NCBI GenBank assembly: GCA_030670605.1
Contig: DAOVBK010000088.1
Coordinates: 1-6,814 of the forward strand
Direction of reading: 5' to 3'
DNA length: 6,814 bases
Source: Candidatus Stahliibacteriota bacterium
Lineage (GTDB): Bacteria > Hydrothermota > Tepidihabitantia > SM23-42
Shown: piece by piece, positions 1-5,488 of the stretch
How positions within the stretch are numbered: the stretch's first letter is position 1
How the letters are laid out: each line of letters starts with the position of its first letter
Made by a program: the position numbers and the translations under genes
Notes under the pieces: model-generated
The model's database searches: none
The model's input: only the letters and a program-made list of their open reading frames with translations
Told to the model about the DNA's origin: nothing

Positions 1-566
1 ATTTGCTCCATGAGTTTTCTGTTTTCTGGCGGATAGCAGATATCAATGCCACATCCCAAGACTGCGATTGTGCGACCGCTCTTCTTGAGCGCACCCTGAT
101 GTGCCGCAGTGTCTACGCCCCGAGCCATGCCACTGACCACAGTCACACCAGCAGTTACAAATGCACTTGCGAATGTATCAGCAATTGTTTTTCCATAAAC
201 AGTTGCGCCACGTGTTCCGATGACTGCGAGAGATATTTCATCTTCGGGTTTGATTTCACCCCGTATGAATAACACCGGCGGAAAGTGGTCAATCATCTTG
301 AGCCATGCAGGGTACCTTTCAGAGTAATACGGCATCACCGTGACGTTGAGTTTATCCAGCAATTCATACTGCTCTGTCCGTGCACTCTCGGTTCCGATTT
401 TCTTGATCGAGCGAGCAATGCCAATGCCAACAATGGAGTTCAGCGACGTAAAATCTGCTCTTTTTATCGCCTGCGGACTTTTGAAATGTTCAAGGAGGTG
501 GAAAAGTTTGTTTTCTGTTAGTTTACTGATTGAAACAAGGTCAACAAGATCAAACACCTCACTCAT
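1..566 (-). CDS. dprA: DNA processing protein DprA (Smf family), N-terminal part, cut by window edge
   Basis: DprA binds incoming single-stranded DNA in the cytoplasm, shields it from nucleases and loads RecA during natural transformation. The visible 188 residues begin with a helical region containing a helix-hairpin-helix-like GIGIARSIKK (residues 47-56). A segment YPAWLKMIDHFPPVLFIRG (85-103) follows, typical of the entrance to the family's Rossmann-like domain. That domain shows VIGTRGATVYGK (115-126), VSGMARGVD followed by AAHQGAL (144-160), and GCGID with YPPENRKL (171-185), all close to DprA consensus. The family is usually about 300-380 residues, so roughly half is missing beyond base 1. 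The ATG at 566-564 overlaps the end of the upstream HEAT gene by 8 nt. It has GGAAG 9 nt upstream, inside that gene, which suggests coupled translation. No frame disruption is seen. Confidence 0.95.
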   Translation of the reverse strand, partial: MSEVFDLVDLVSISKLTENKLFHLLEHFKSPQAIKRADFTSLNSIVGIGIARSIKKIGTESARTEQYELLDKLNVTVMPYYSERYPAWLKMIDHFPPVLFIRGEIKPEDEISLAVIGTRGATVYGKTIADTFASAFVTAGVTVVSGMARGVDTAAHQGALKKSGRTIAVLGCGIDICYPPENRKLMEQ

Positions 567-1083
567 GCGCCAATTCTTCCAGAATAATTGCGTGCGTTTC
601 CTGGTCAAGGTCCTCAATGACCCGAAGAACTCGTTGTTCTTGAAAATTAGTGAGTTCCATTTCTTCAAGTCTTTCAGCGAACTGTAGTGGATCGCGCTTT
701 GCCAGTTTGACCAGTGCGGTCGAGGTTTCCTTGATCACGGTTGGGTTTTCATCACTGAGATACAGGTGAATGATTGGTTCGAGCGCCTTGAGGTTGCCGA
801 TTTCGCCGAGTGTGAGAGACGCAGACGCACGAGTATACCAGAAACCGCGCGCAAGCAATTTCTCGAGACGGGGGACAACACGGTTGCCGTATTGCGCAAG
901 CCGTCTTGCTGCTTTCTCTCTCAACGTCCATGATGTGTCTTCCAATATTTTAAAGAGGATTTTGATGTTTTCTCTCTCGTTAACACCGTCCAGTTTTTCT
1001 AGTATCTTGAGTTTGCGTTTGATGTTACCGGTTTTAAGCAGCTGTAAAATTGCTTTGCTATCGTGCTTTAATCGTATCTTCAT
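559..1083 (-). CDS. HEAT-repeat protein of unknown function
   Basis: A 174-residue, all-helical, highly charged, soluble protein with no signal peptide or membrane segment. Helical pairs of about 30 residues recur: around 51-80 (LREKAARRLAQYG then VVPRLEKLLARG), 82-110 (TRASASLTLGEIG then ALEPIIHLYLSD) and 112-139 (VIKETSTALVKLA then PLQFAERLEEM). This is the PBS-lyase/HEAT-like pattern, in which an Ala/Leu-rich helix ends in a Gly turn. Less regular helical repeats probably occupy 8-50. Such solenoids act as protein-protein scaffolds, and no catalytic motif is visible, so the specific role is unknown. The gene starts 26 nt inside the end of obg and its last 8 nt overlap dprA, so it is probably translated by coupling. 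No SD precedes the ATG. The next in-frame codons offer no nearby alternative start, so the overlap looks real. A link to ribosome/GTPase or competence function is guilt by association only. Confidence 0.85.
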   Translation of the reverse strand: MKIRLKHDSKAILQLLKTGNIKRKLKILEKLDGVNERENIKILFKILEDTSWTLREKAARRLAQYGNRVVPRLEKLLARGFWYTRASASLTLGEIGNLKALEPIIHLYLSDENPTVIKETSTALVKLAKRDPLQFAERLEEMELTNFQEQRVLRVIEDLDQETHAIILEELAHE

Positions 1084-2023
1084 GTTTTAAATACGTGACA
1101 AGTTCTTGTATGCCATGGCCTTTGAGTGCCGAAACATAGAAGGCTTTTTCCTCCAGTGTAAATTCTGGTACCGTATTCATCAAGTCAACTTTGTTGAACA
1201 CAATGACGCGTGGTTTTTTTAGCAATTCACCACTGTAGTTCTTGAACTCCTCCAGTATGGATTCATAATGATTCAATGGCTGCGGAGCAGAAATATCAAT
1301 GACGAGGATAAGAAGGTTTGTTCTTTCTATATGACGGAGAAACTGAAGTCCCAGTCCTCGACCCTGATGGGCACCTTCAATGATTCCTGGCATGTCAGCA
1401 ATAATAATGCGTTTGTAATCATCCCTAAGCATTCCGAGATGAGGGTTGAGTGTGGTAAACGGGTAGTCACCCACTTTAGAGCGGGCGCGCGTCATTGCAT
1501 TGAGAAGCGTTGATTTCCCAGAATTCGGCAGGCCAACGAGCCCAATATCTGAGATAAGTTTGAGTATGATCTGGAGTTTTTTTTCTTCTCCCCGTGTACC
1601 CTGCTCAGCATGATCAGGTGCTCGGTTTGTTGAAGACGTGAAGCGATAATTACCTCTGCCGCCCTTGCCACCTCGTGCAATGAGTAGTGTTTCGTTGTGA
1701 TTGAGCAGTTCACCGATAGTGTTTTTGCCATTGACGACAACAATCCCAGGTGGTACTCTGATATATATATCGGTGCCCCTCTTGCCGCTCATCCGTTTGC
1801 CCTTGCCATGAGAACCACGACGAGTCTTGTAATGTGGCTTAACCTTCAGATCGTATAGTGTCTGAAGATGCTTATCTGCACGGAGGTAAACAGAACCGCC
1901 ATCACCTCCGTCGCCACCATCTGGTCCTCCTCTCGGTACGAATTTCTCTCTACGGAAGGATAAACACCCATTGCCACCATCACCGGCCTTGACCGTGATG
2001 GTGGCCTGGTCCACAAATTTCAT
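1058..2023 (-). CDS. obg: GTPase Obg (ribosome-associated, 50S assembly factor)
   Basis: Obg is an essential cytoplasmic GTPase that binds the 50S subunit and acts in late ribosome assembly and stress control. Residues 1-158 form the glycine-rich Obg fold, beginning MKFVDQATITVKAGDGGNGC, with the RGGPDGGDGGDGG and ARGGKGGRGN segments. The G domain follows: G1 GLPNSGKS (164-171), G2 in YPFTT (187-191), G3 DMPG (210-213), G4 NKVD (277-280) and G5 SAL (298-300). All nucleotide-binding motifs are intact. At 321 residues it ends right after the G domain and lacks the C-terminal OCT domain found in many longer Obg proteins. The start is fixed by the conserved N-terminus. No well-placed SD exists: an AGG sits only 3 nt from the ATG. 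A consensus promoter ends 7 nt upstream instead. The gene heads a unit continuing into the HEAT gene and dprA. Confidence 0.98.
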   Translation of the reverse strand: MKFVDQATITVKAGDGGNGCLSFRREKFVPRGGPDGGDGGDGGSVYLRADKHLQTLYDLKVKPHYKTRRGSHGKGKRMSGKRGTDIYIRVPPGIVVVNGKNTIGELLNHNETLLIARGGKGGRGNYRFTSSTNRAPDHAEQGTRGEEKKLQIILKLISDIGLVGLPNSGKSTLLNAMTRARSKVGDYPFTTLNPHLGMLRDDYKRIIIADMPGIIEGAHQGRGLGLQFLRHIERTNLLILVIDISAPQPLNHYESILEEFKNYSGELLKKPRVIVFNKVDLMNTVPEFTLEEKAFYVSALKGHGIQELVTYLKHEDTIKAR

Positions 2024-2030
2024 ACCTTAC

Positions 2031-2058
2031 ATTATAATAAATCTAACCTAAGTGTCAA
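2031..2058 (-). promoter_or_regulatory. Near-perfect sigma70-type promoter of obg, probably giving a leaderless mRNA
   Basis: On the minus strand TTGACA (2058-2053) and TATAAT (2036-2031) are both exact consensus hexamers, separated by 16 bp. Only GTAAGGT lies between the -10 box and the ATG at 2023. Standard geometry puts transcription start at about 2024-2023, at or next to the A of the ATG, so the transcript would have essentially no 5' leader. It lies in the gene-free spacer after coaD and should drive obg, the HEAT gene and dprA. Its use is inferred from sequence, not measured. Confidence 0.8.
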
Positions 2059-2059
2059 T

Positions 2060-2300
2060 CCTGCCCCTGATGGTGCAGGTTGTATCAGCTCCTTGATGGA
2101 GCTTCGAAGGATCATGCTTTTCAGGCATTCGTAGGATCGCTTTGTTTGCTGTATTGCGGTTCTAGTGAGTGCATCGCCAGACGAGCGATGCTGCGAGTTC
2201 AGCCCATGTCACACGGGCGGGACGGTACTGCAAATCCCTCCAGGTAGTGGCGGGATGATCCTGCGAGCCCGCGCCCATCACAGGTGGGCGGGGCGATAAT
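2060..2300. repeat. Intergenic hairpin array with a diverged direct repeat (REP/MITE-like spacer)
   Basis: This covers nearly all of the spacer between coaD and obg and has no credible gene. Inverted repeats seen: CCTGC/GCAGG (2060-2064 with 2075-2079), AGCTCC/GGAGCT with a 5-nt loop (2087-2092 with 2098-2103), GCATCGC/GCGATGC with a 7-nt loop (2171-2177 with 2185-2191), GCCC/GGGC with inner GT/AC pairing (2202-2205 with 2215-2218), and CGCCCA/TGGGCG with a 7-nt loop (2272-2277 with 2285-2290). A diverged direct repeat of about 43 bp lies at 2187-2229 and 2257-2300, 70 bp apart; both copies share CTGCGAG, a GCCCAT-type arm and a GGGCGGG-type arm. The dense short palindromes resemble REP-like or miniature mobile elements. 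Copy number elsewhere in the genome cannot be judged here. Confidence 0.6.
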
Positions 2301-2303
2301 ACG

Positions 2304-2780
2304 CTATGTGCCCAGCTTTTTTCTCAATTCTTGTGCGACGATATCAGGCACGAGGTGAGATATATCGCCACCGAGTGATGCGATTTCCTTAACAAGCGAT
2401 GAGCTGATAAAAATGTACTGTTCGGATGGCATCAAGAATATGGTTTCAATATCGGGTGCAAGCTTACGGTTCATGAGTGTTAATTGCAATTCATAATCAA
2501 AATCAGATACTGCTCTCATACCCCGGATGATTGTCGTTGCTCCTTGCTTCTTTGCAAAATCAACAAGGAGTGACGAGAAACCGAGAACTTCTACGTTCGC
2601 TATGTCACTGAGCGCTTGCTGGGCAATCCTGATGCGGTCTTTTTGTATGAAAAATGTGTTCTTAGGACCCGCACTCACACCAATGAGGACAGTATTGAAT
2701 ATCTTTGTTGCCCGTGAAATCACATCAATATGGCCATACGTTATTGGGTCAAATGTGCCTGCATACAGCGCTTTTTTCAT
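2304..2780 (-). CDS. coaD: Phosphopantetheine adenylyltransferase (PPAT)
   Basis: CoaD transfers AMP from ATP to 4'-phosphopantetheine to make dephospho-CoA, the penultimate step of coenzyme A synthesis, in the cytoplasm. The 158-residue length is typical of the bacterial enzyme. The nucleotidyltransferase signature is present as AGTFDPITYGHID (7-19), with T9 and H17 of the T/HxGH-type motif. RGMRAVSDFDYE (86-97) carries the two arginines that match the E. coli R88/R91 site, and ISSSLVKEIASLGGDISHLVP (125-145) is the conserved C-terminal substrate/ATP loop and helix. The ATG at 2780 gives the canonical KKALYAGTFDP start and has GTGAGG 4 nt upstream. It follows rsmD, a common genomic partner, but here 112 nt of repeat-rich DNA separates them. 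Confidence 0.98.
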   Translation of the reverse strand: MKKALYAGTFDPITYGHIDVISRATKIFNTVLIGVSAGPKNTFFIQKDRIRIAQQALSDIANVEVLGFSSLLVDFAKKQGATTIIRGMRAVSDFDYELQLTLMNRKLAPDIETIFLMPSEQYIFISSSLVKEIASLGGDISHLVPDIVAQELRKKLGT

Positions 2781-2800
2781 TGTGCCTCACTTTGTTTGGC

Positions 2801-2892
2801 TACGCAGAGACCGCAGAATTAACTCGCAGAGATCGCAGATCAATCTTTGCGTTCTCTGCGGACGCCTGCACAGGCGTTCAGCGTTCTTTGCG
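2801..2892. repeat. SINE-like GCAGAGA/TCTCTGC repeat between rsmD and coaD
   Basis: On the plus strand, units resembling CGCAGAGA recur near 2803-2810, 2812-2817, 2825-2832 and 2834-2839. They are followed by the opposite orientation (TTTGCG at 2846-2851, TCTCTGCG at 2853-2860 and TTCTTTGCG at 2884-2892). Arms 2825-2839 and 2846-2860 pair at 13 of 15 positions around a 6-nt loop. A second, perfect inverted repeat, ACGCCTG/CAGGCGT with a 2-nt centre, occupies 2862-2877. The repeat begins directly at the rsmD stop codon and ends 20 nt before the coaD ATG. No coding potential is apparent. It looks like a member of the degenerate CGCAGAGA-type intergenic repeats met in many environmental genomes, an identification made from memory of pattern only. 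Confidence 0.65.
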
Positions 2893-3423
2893 CTATCCAT
2901 GTTCAATGAACGTTATACATGTGTCACCATACCGCTTTTTCTTGTAAATCGAGTAGTCTTCCGGTACTGTGAATGATTCTTCGGGAGCGTGTTCAGCAAC
3001 AATGACACCATCTTTTCTGAGGAGCTGCTGTTTGGCGACAATGGCGATAACTTTTTCAACATAGTGCTTGCTGTATGGAGGGTCAAGAAAGATGATATCA
3101 AACTGTTGCCCTTTCAAATGGCTCAAACCTGATCTGAAGTCAGCGCGGATAACGTGCGTGGTTTCGTCCATTGACAATTGTACGATATTAGCGGTTAATG
3201 CCTTTGCTTTTCTTTCAATAAAGACACAGTGTCTTGCGCCGCGCGAAAGTGCCTCTATACCAAGTGCCCCACTCCCGGCGAAAATATCGAGCACAAGGGA
3301 ATCGTGTACGAAAGGACTGATAATATTGAAAACAGCTTCTCGAACGAAACCTTTTGTCGGCCGTGTTCCCTTTTTTGAGACCTTGAGACGCCTGCCTTTA
3401 GCGTTACCTCCAACAATCCTCAT
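2893..3423 (-). CDS. rsmD: 16S rRNA (guanine966-N2)-methyltransferase RsmD
   Basis: RsmD uses S-adenosylmethionine to methylate G966 of 16S rRNA during 30S assembly. The 176-residue protein opens with the family signature RIVGGNAKGRRL (2-13) and TRPTKGFVREAVFNII (20-35). SAM-binding motif I is DIFAGSGALGIEALSRGA (46-63), E70 sits at the end of the second strand where the ribose hydroxyls are usually held, and the catalytic DPPY (114-117) is intact. The C-terminal KKRYGDT (162-168) is also characteristic. Length and motifs are complete. The ATG at 3423 is fixed by the conserved N-terminus, but no SD is visible upstream (the preceding bases read CCTGTTTTCG). The gene lies 49 nt after pilQ and may be read from the same transcript through a hairpin in that gap. 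Confidence 0.97.
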   Translation of the reverse strand: MRIVGGNAKGRRLKVSKKGTRPTKGFVREAVFNIISPFVHDSLVLDIFAGSGALGIEALSRGARHCVFIERKAKALTANIVQLSMDETTHVIRADFRSGLSHLKGQQFDIIFLDPPYSKHYVEKVIAIVAKQQLLRKDGVIVAEHAPEESFTVPEDYSIYKKKRYGDTCITFIEHG

Positions 3424-3439
3424 CGAAAACAGGCGCGTC

Positions 3440-3468
3440 GCGCAATAAACGTTGCTTGCTGATTGCGC
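3440..3468. repeat. 7-bp inverted repeat in the pilQ-rsmD gap
   Basis: GCGCAAT (3440-3446) and ATTGCGC (3462-3468) are perfect inverted copies with a 15-nt loop, placed just after the pilQ stop codon. No T-run follows on the minus strand, so it is not a standard intrinsic terminator. An adjoining 11-bp palindrome, GCGCG-T-CGCGC, covers 3433-3443. The structure might slow or process the transcript between the pilus genes and rsmD; this is inference. Confidence 0.45.
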
Positions 3469-3472
3469 TCTT

Positions 3473-5071
3473 TTATGTCTTTATTATTGTCGGCGTAATG
3501 AAAATCAGCAACTCCCGGTCTTCCCATGATGACTGTGTTTCTCGGAAGAGCCAGCCAATCAACGGAATGTCCTTGAGCAGTGGTATACCGCTCACTGACT
3601 GTGTTTCCTTTTTGCGGATGAAGCCACCGATGACCACTGTGTTTCCATCTTTAACAAGAACCTTTGAATCTGCCTCAGATGTCGTGATAATTGGCCTTCC
3701 AGCAAGGGCTGATGCGCGGTCTAGTTCACTGACCTCGGCATGCAGTTCCATCGTGATTTCCTCAAGCGAATTGATGTGCGGAGTGACTTCAAGTATTGTT
3801 CCGACTTCATAGAATTCGATAACCGTGTTGCCAGATATGTCGCGTGTCGGGATTCCATAACGCTGACCGCCGAGAATTCGTGCTTTCACGTTGTCAACCG
3901 CGGAGATGCGTGGTGCAGAAATGGTCTTTGCCTTGCCTTCCTGTTCGAGCATCGCGATCACTGCATTGATCTGGGCAAGGGTCGGAACTGTGGCAACGTT
4001 GAAATTGCCAAATCCAACGACCTGTGGTTCTGGGTTAACATCAATGTCCGCACGCAACAAGCGGGACTCAAGACCCTGTAGTGTCCAATCAATGCCGAGT
4101 CCGATAGCTGAAGTCACCTCTACATCAACAACCTTACAGAGAATCTCAACCTGCGGGGTTGATGTATCGAGGAGTTTGACCAGCTGTTCGATCTTACGGT
4201 GAACAGGGTCTACTTCTGTAACGACAATTGAGTTAGTCCGCTCATCAACATTTGCTTTTCCCTTAGGTGAAAGCATTGCCGTCACTTTGTCCAGCATTTT
4301 TTTCGGGTCGGCAAATTCGAGCTTGTATATCTTAGAACTGACTGGGAGGTCATAATCCTGCTTCTCAAGATTATCCGCCGTGTCGACCCTGATAATTCCA
4401 CCTGGATCCTCTCGCCATGCATATCCAGAGGCTTTGAGGATAACGTCAAGTGCCTGACGCCACGGGAGATTATGGAGCCTGACAGTGATCGTTCCCTTTA
4501 CATCTTTGCCAACAACGACACTGACACCGTAGTAATCACCAATTGCCCGGAGTACGGTCAAAAGGTCTGCATTCTCAAAGTCGCAGGAGAACGGTCGTTC
4601 GGTCGCAACCGGAGCAGGTCGTGCCGTTTGCGGCGGTACTGCTGTTGCTGGTGCTGGAGCTGCTGCAACGGCTGAACCTGATGCCTGCCACATTGGGAAA
4701 GAGGCGGCGAGATTCGTGAGCAAGGTCACAGAGAAATCATTGCCTTCAGGGAGCGTTAGGAAGGAGTAGTCACTTTCTAACGTGCTAACAACTCTCAAGA
4801 GATCAGGTTGCTCAGCAAATCCAGTGACTGATATTTCTTGTACGCCACCACTGTTGACTGTATACGTGTTGCCGGTCAGTGTGCTCGTTACACCCGAACA
4901 ATCAATTACTACTCGTGGCGGATTTCTCAGCGAAAACGAATTGGCAACGAATGGTGCATCTGCTTTCACAATGATCTTTGTGTTCATACCCTCATGGACC
5001 ACGACTAAATCTTTGATGACCGCACCACCTGCCAAAGAAATCACTAATGCGAGGATCATTACGTTCCTCAT
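3473..5071 (-). CDS. pilQ: Type IV pilus outer-membrane secretin PilQ
   Basis: PilQ oligomerises into the outer-membrane gated channel through which the type IV pilus leaves the cell (and through which DNA may enter). The 532 residues show, in order: a signal peptide (about 1-17, hydrophobic MILALVISLAGGA); an AMIN-like peptidoglycan-binding region (20-118, with RVVIDCSG); an Ala/Pro-rich linker (132-160); a secretin/TonB short N-terminal domain (161-230, FENADLLTVLRAIGDYYG and NLPWRQALDVILKASGYAW); an N1 domain (245-303, NSIVVTEV); and the secretin pore domain (306-530). The pore domain contains ISAPRISAVDNVKARILGG, VGTILEVTPHI, VLVKDGNTVVIGG and IPLLKDIPLIGWLFR. It is shorter than proteobacterial PilQ, with a single AMIN-like region. 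The start is set by a full AAAGGAGGT SD 5 nt upstream. It follows pilP by 3 nt. Confidence 0.96.
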   Translation of the reverse strand: MRNVMILALVISLAGGAVIKDLVVVHEGMNTKIIVKADAPFVANSFSLRNPPRVVIDCSGVTSTLTGNTYTVNSGGVQEISVTGFAEQPDLLRVVSTLESDYSFLTLPEGNDFSVTLLTNLAASFPMWQASGSAVAAAPAPATAVPPQTARPAPVATERPFSCDFENADLLTVLRAIGDYYGVSVVVGKDVKGTITVRLHNLPWRQALDVILKASGYAWREDPGGIIRVDTADNLEKQDYDLPVSSKIYKLEFADPKKMLDKVTAMLSPKGKANVDERTNSIVVTEVDPVHRKIEQLVKLLDTSTPQVEILCKVVDVEVTSAIGLGIDWTLQGLESRLLRADIDVNPEPQVVGFGNFNVATVPTLAQINAVIAMLEQEGKAKTISAPRISAVDNVKARILGGQRYGIPTRDISGNTVIEFYEVGTILEVTPHINSLEEITMELHAEVSELDRASALAGRPIITTSEADSKVLVKDGNTVVIGGFIRKKETQSVSGIPLLKDIPLIGWLFRETQSSWEDRELLIFITPTIIKT

Positions 5072-5074
5072 ATA

Positions 5075-5488
5075 TTACCTCCTTTCTTCTTTCTGGAGTC
5101 TCAGTTCATACTTAGTTACGACCCCGGCATGGGTAATTTCGAATGTGACACCCTGGTTGTCAATTCGACCGACCTTGCCGCTAGCGACTCGATCGCCCGG
5201 TCTGAGGATATACCCTCTGCCAACACCATCTTTGACTAGTCCGATATGTCCTCTATCACCCCACAAGATACCAATTAATGTTAGGTTCTCTACATTGAGG
5301 TGACTGACCATGCTACTGCCGCTCAACTCCAAACCGAGCGGTTCAAATGGGTCGCGTCTACCAGCCTGTCTGTATGTCCACTTTTCAACTGGAATGGGTG
5401 ATTCCTCGGGAGTGGGTGCGGGTTCCGTAGGTTGCTGACTTAGTAAAACTACAATACACAAGAGACTACCGACGACGTGGGACAACAC
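5075..5488 (-). CDS. pilP: Type IV pilus assembly protein PilP
   Basis: PilP is the periplasmic connector between the PilN/PilO inner-membrane pair and the PilQ secretin. From the chosen GTG it has 137 residues: a hydrophobic anchor or signal (1-17), a Pro/Glu-rich flexible linker (19-36), the family hallmark GRRDPFEPL (43-51) and a small beta domain (64-131) with LTLIGILWG, GYILRPGDRV and GKVGRI. Start choice: the frame is open to a GTG at 5530 (151 residues) with little SD and a 65-nt overlap with pilO. The GTG at 5488 has AGGGGGT 5 nt upstream and cuts the overlap to 23 nt, so it is preferred. The longer form would add basic residues (KNKR) before the hydrophobic stretch, as in many signal anchors, so the issue is open. 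No proper lipobox is seen: the cysteine is preceded by LL. Confidence 0.88.
   Translation of the reverse strand: MLSHVVGSLLCIVVLLSQQPTEPAPTPEESPIPVEKWTYRQAGRRDPFEPLGLELSGSSMVSHLNVENLTLIGILWGDRGHIGLVKDGVGRGYILRPGDRVASGKVGRIDNQGVTFEITHAGVVTKYELRLQKEERR
5077..5085 (-). promoter_or_regulatory. Shine-Dalgarno of pilQ embedded in the pilP 3' end
   Basis: AAAGGAGGT on the minus strand is written by the final Arg-Arg codons and the first base of the stop codon of pilP (AGG AGG TAA), 5 nt before the pilQ ATG. It is the strongest SD in the window and ties secretin translation to the end of pilP, consistent with high or coupled expression. Confidence 0.85.

Noticed and set aside
3..687. Plus-strand open frames of 78-115 codons opposite dprA and the HEAT gene
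   Set aside because: They are shadows of dprA and the HEAT gene, with no motif and no start signal.
1492..1743. Minus-strand 83-codon open frame inside obg
   Set aside because: It is a shifted frame within the conserved Obg G and Obg-fold domains; its translation has no recognisable motif.
1760..1771. ATATATATAT run as a regulatory AT repeat
   Set aside because: It lies in obg and simply encodes Asp-Ile-Tyr-Ile of the conserved Obg fold.
2032..2175. Open minus-strand frame through the coaD-obg spacer (could be a small peptide or a protein remnant)
   Set aside because: It has no start codon with an SD, runs through hairpins and ends inside the -10 box. The translation resembles no family I recognise.
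2272..2296. GC-rich hairpin after coaD as an intrinsic terminator
   Set aside because: The stem CGCCCA/TGGGCG is real, but the minus strand shows no T-run after it. It fits better as part of the repeat array.
2814..2850. Promoter for coaD (TTGATC, 16 bp, TAATTC)
   Set aside because: The -10 candidate matches only the first two consensus bases and the elements lie within a repeat; too weak to report.
2801..2892. CRISPR array
   Set aside because: The units are 5-8 bp, degenerate and in both orientations, without uniform spacers; there are no cas genes nearby.
4782..5303. Plus-strand 173-codon open frame opposite pilQ/pilP
   Set aside because: It is antisense to two well-supported genes, has no SD or family motif, and its length is explained by the codon bias of the genes opposite.
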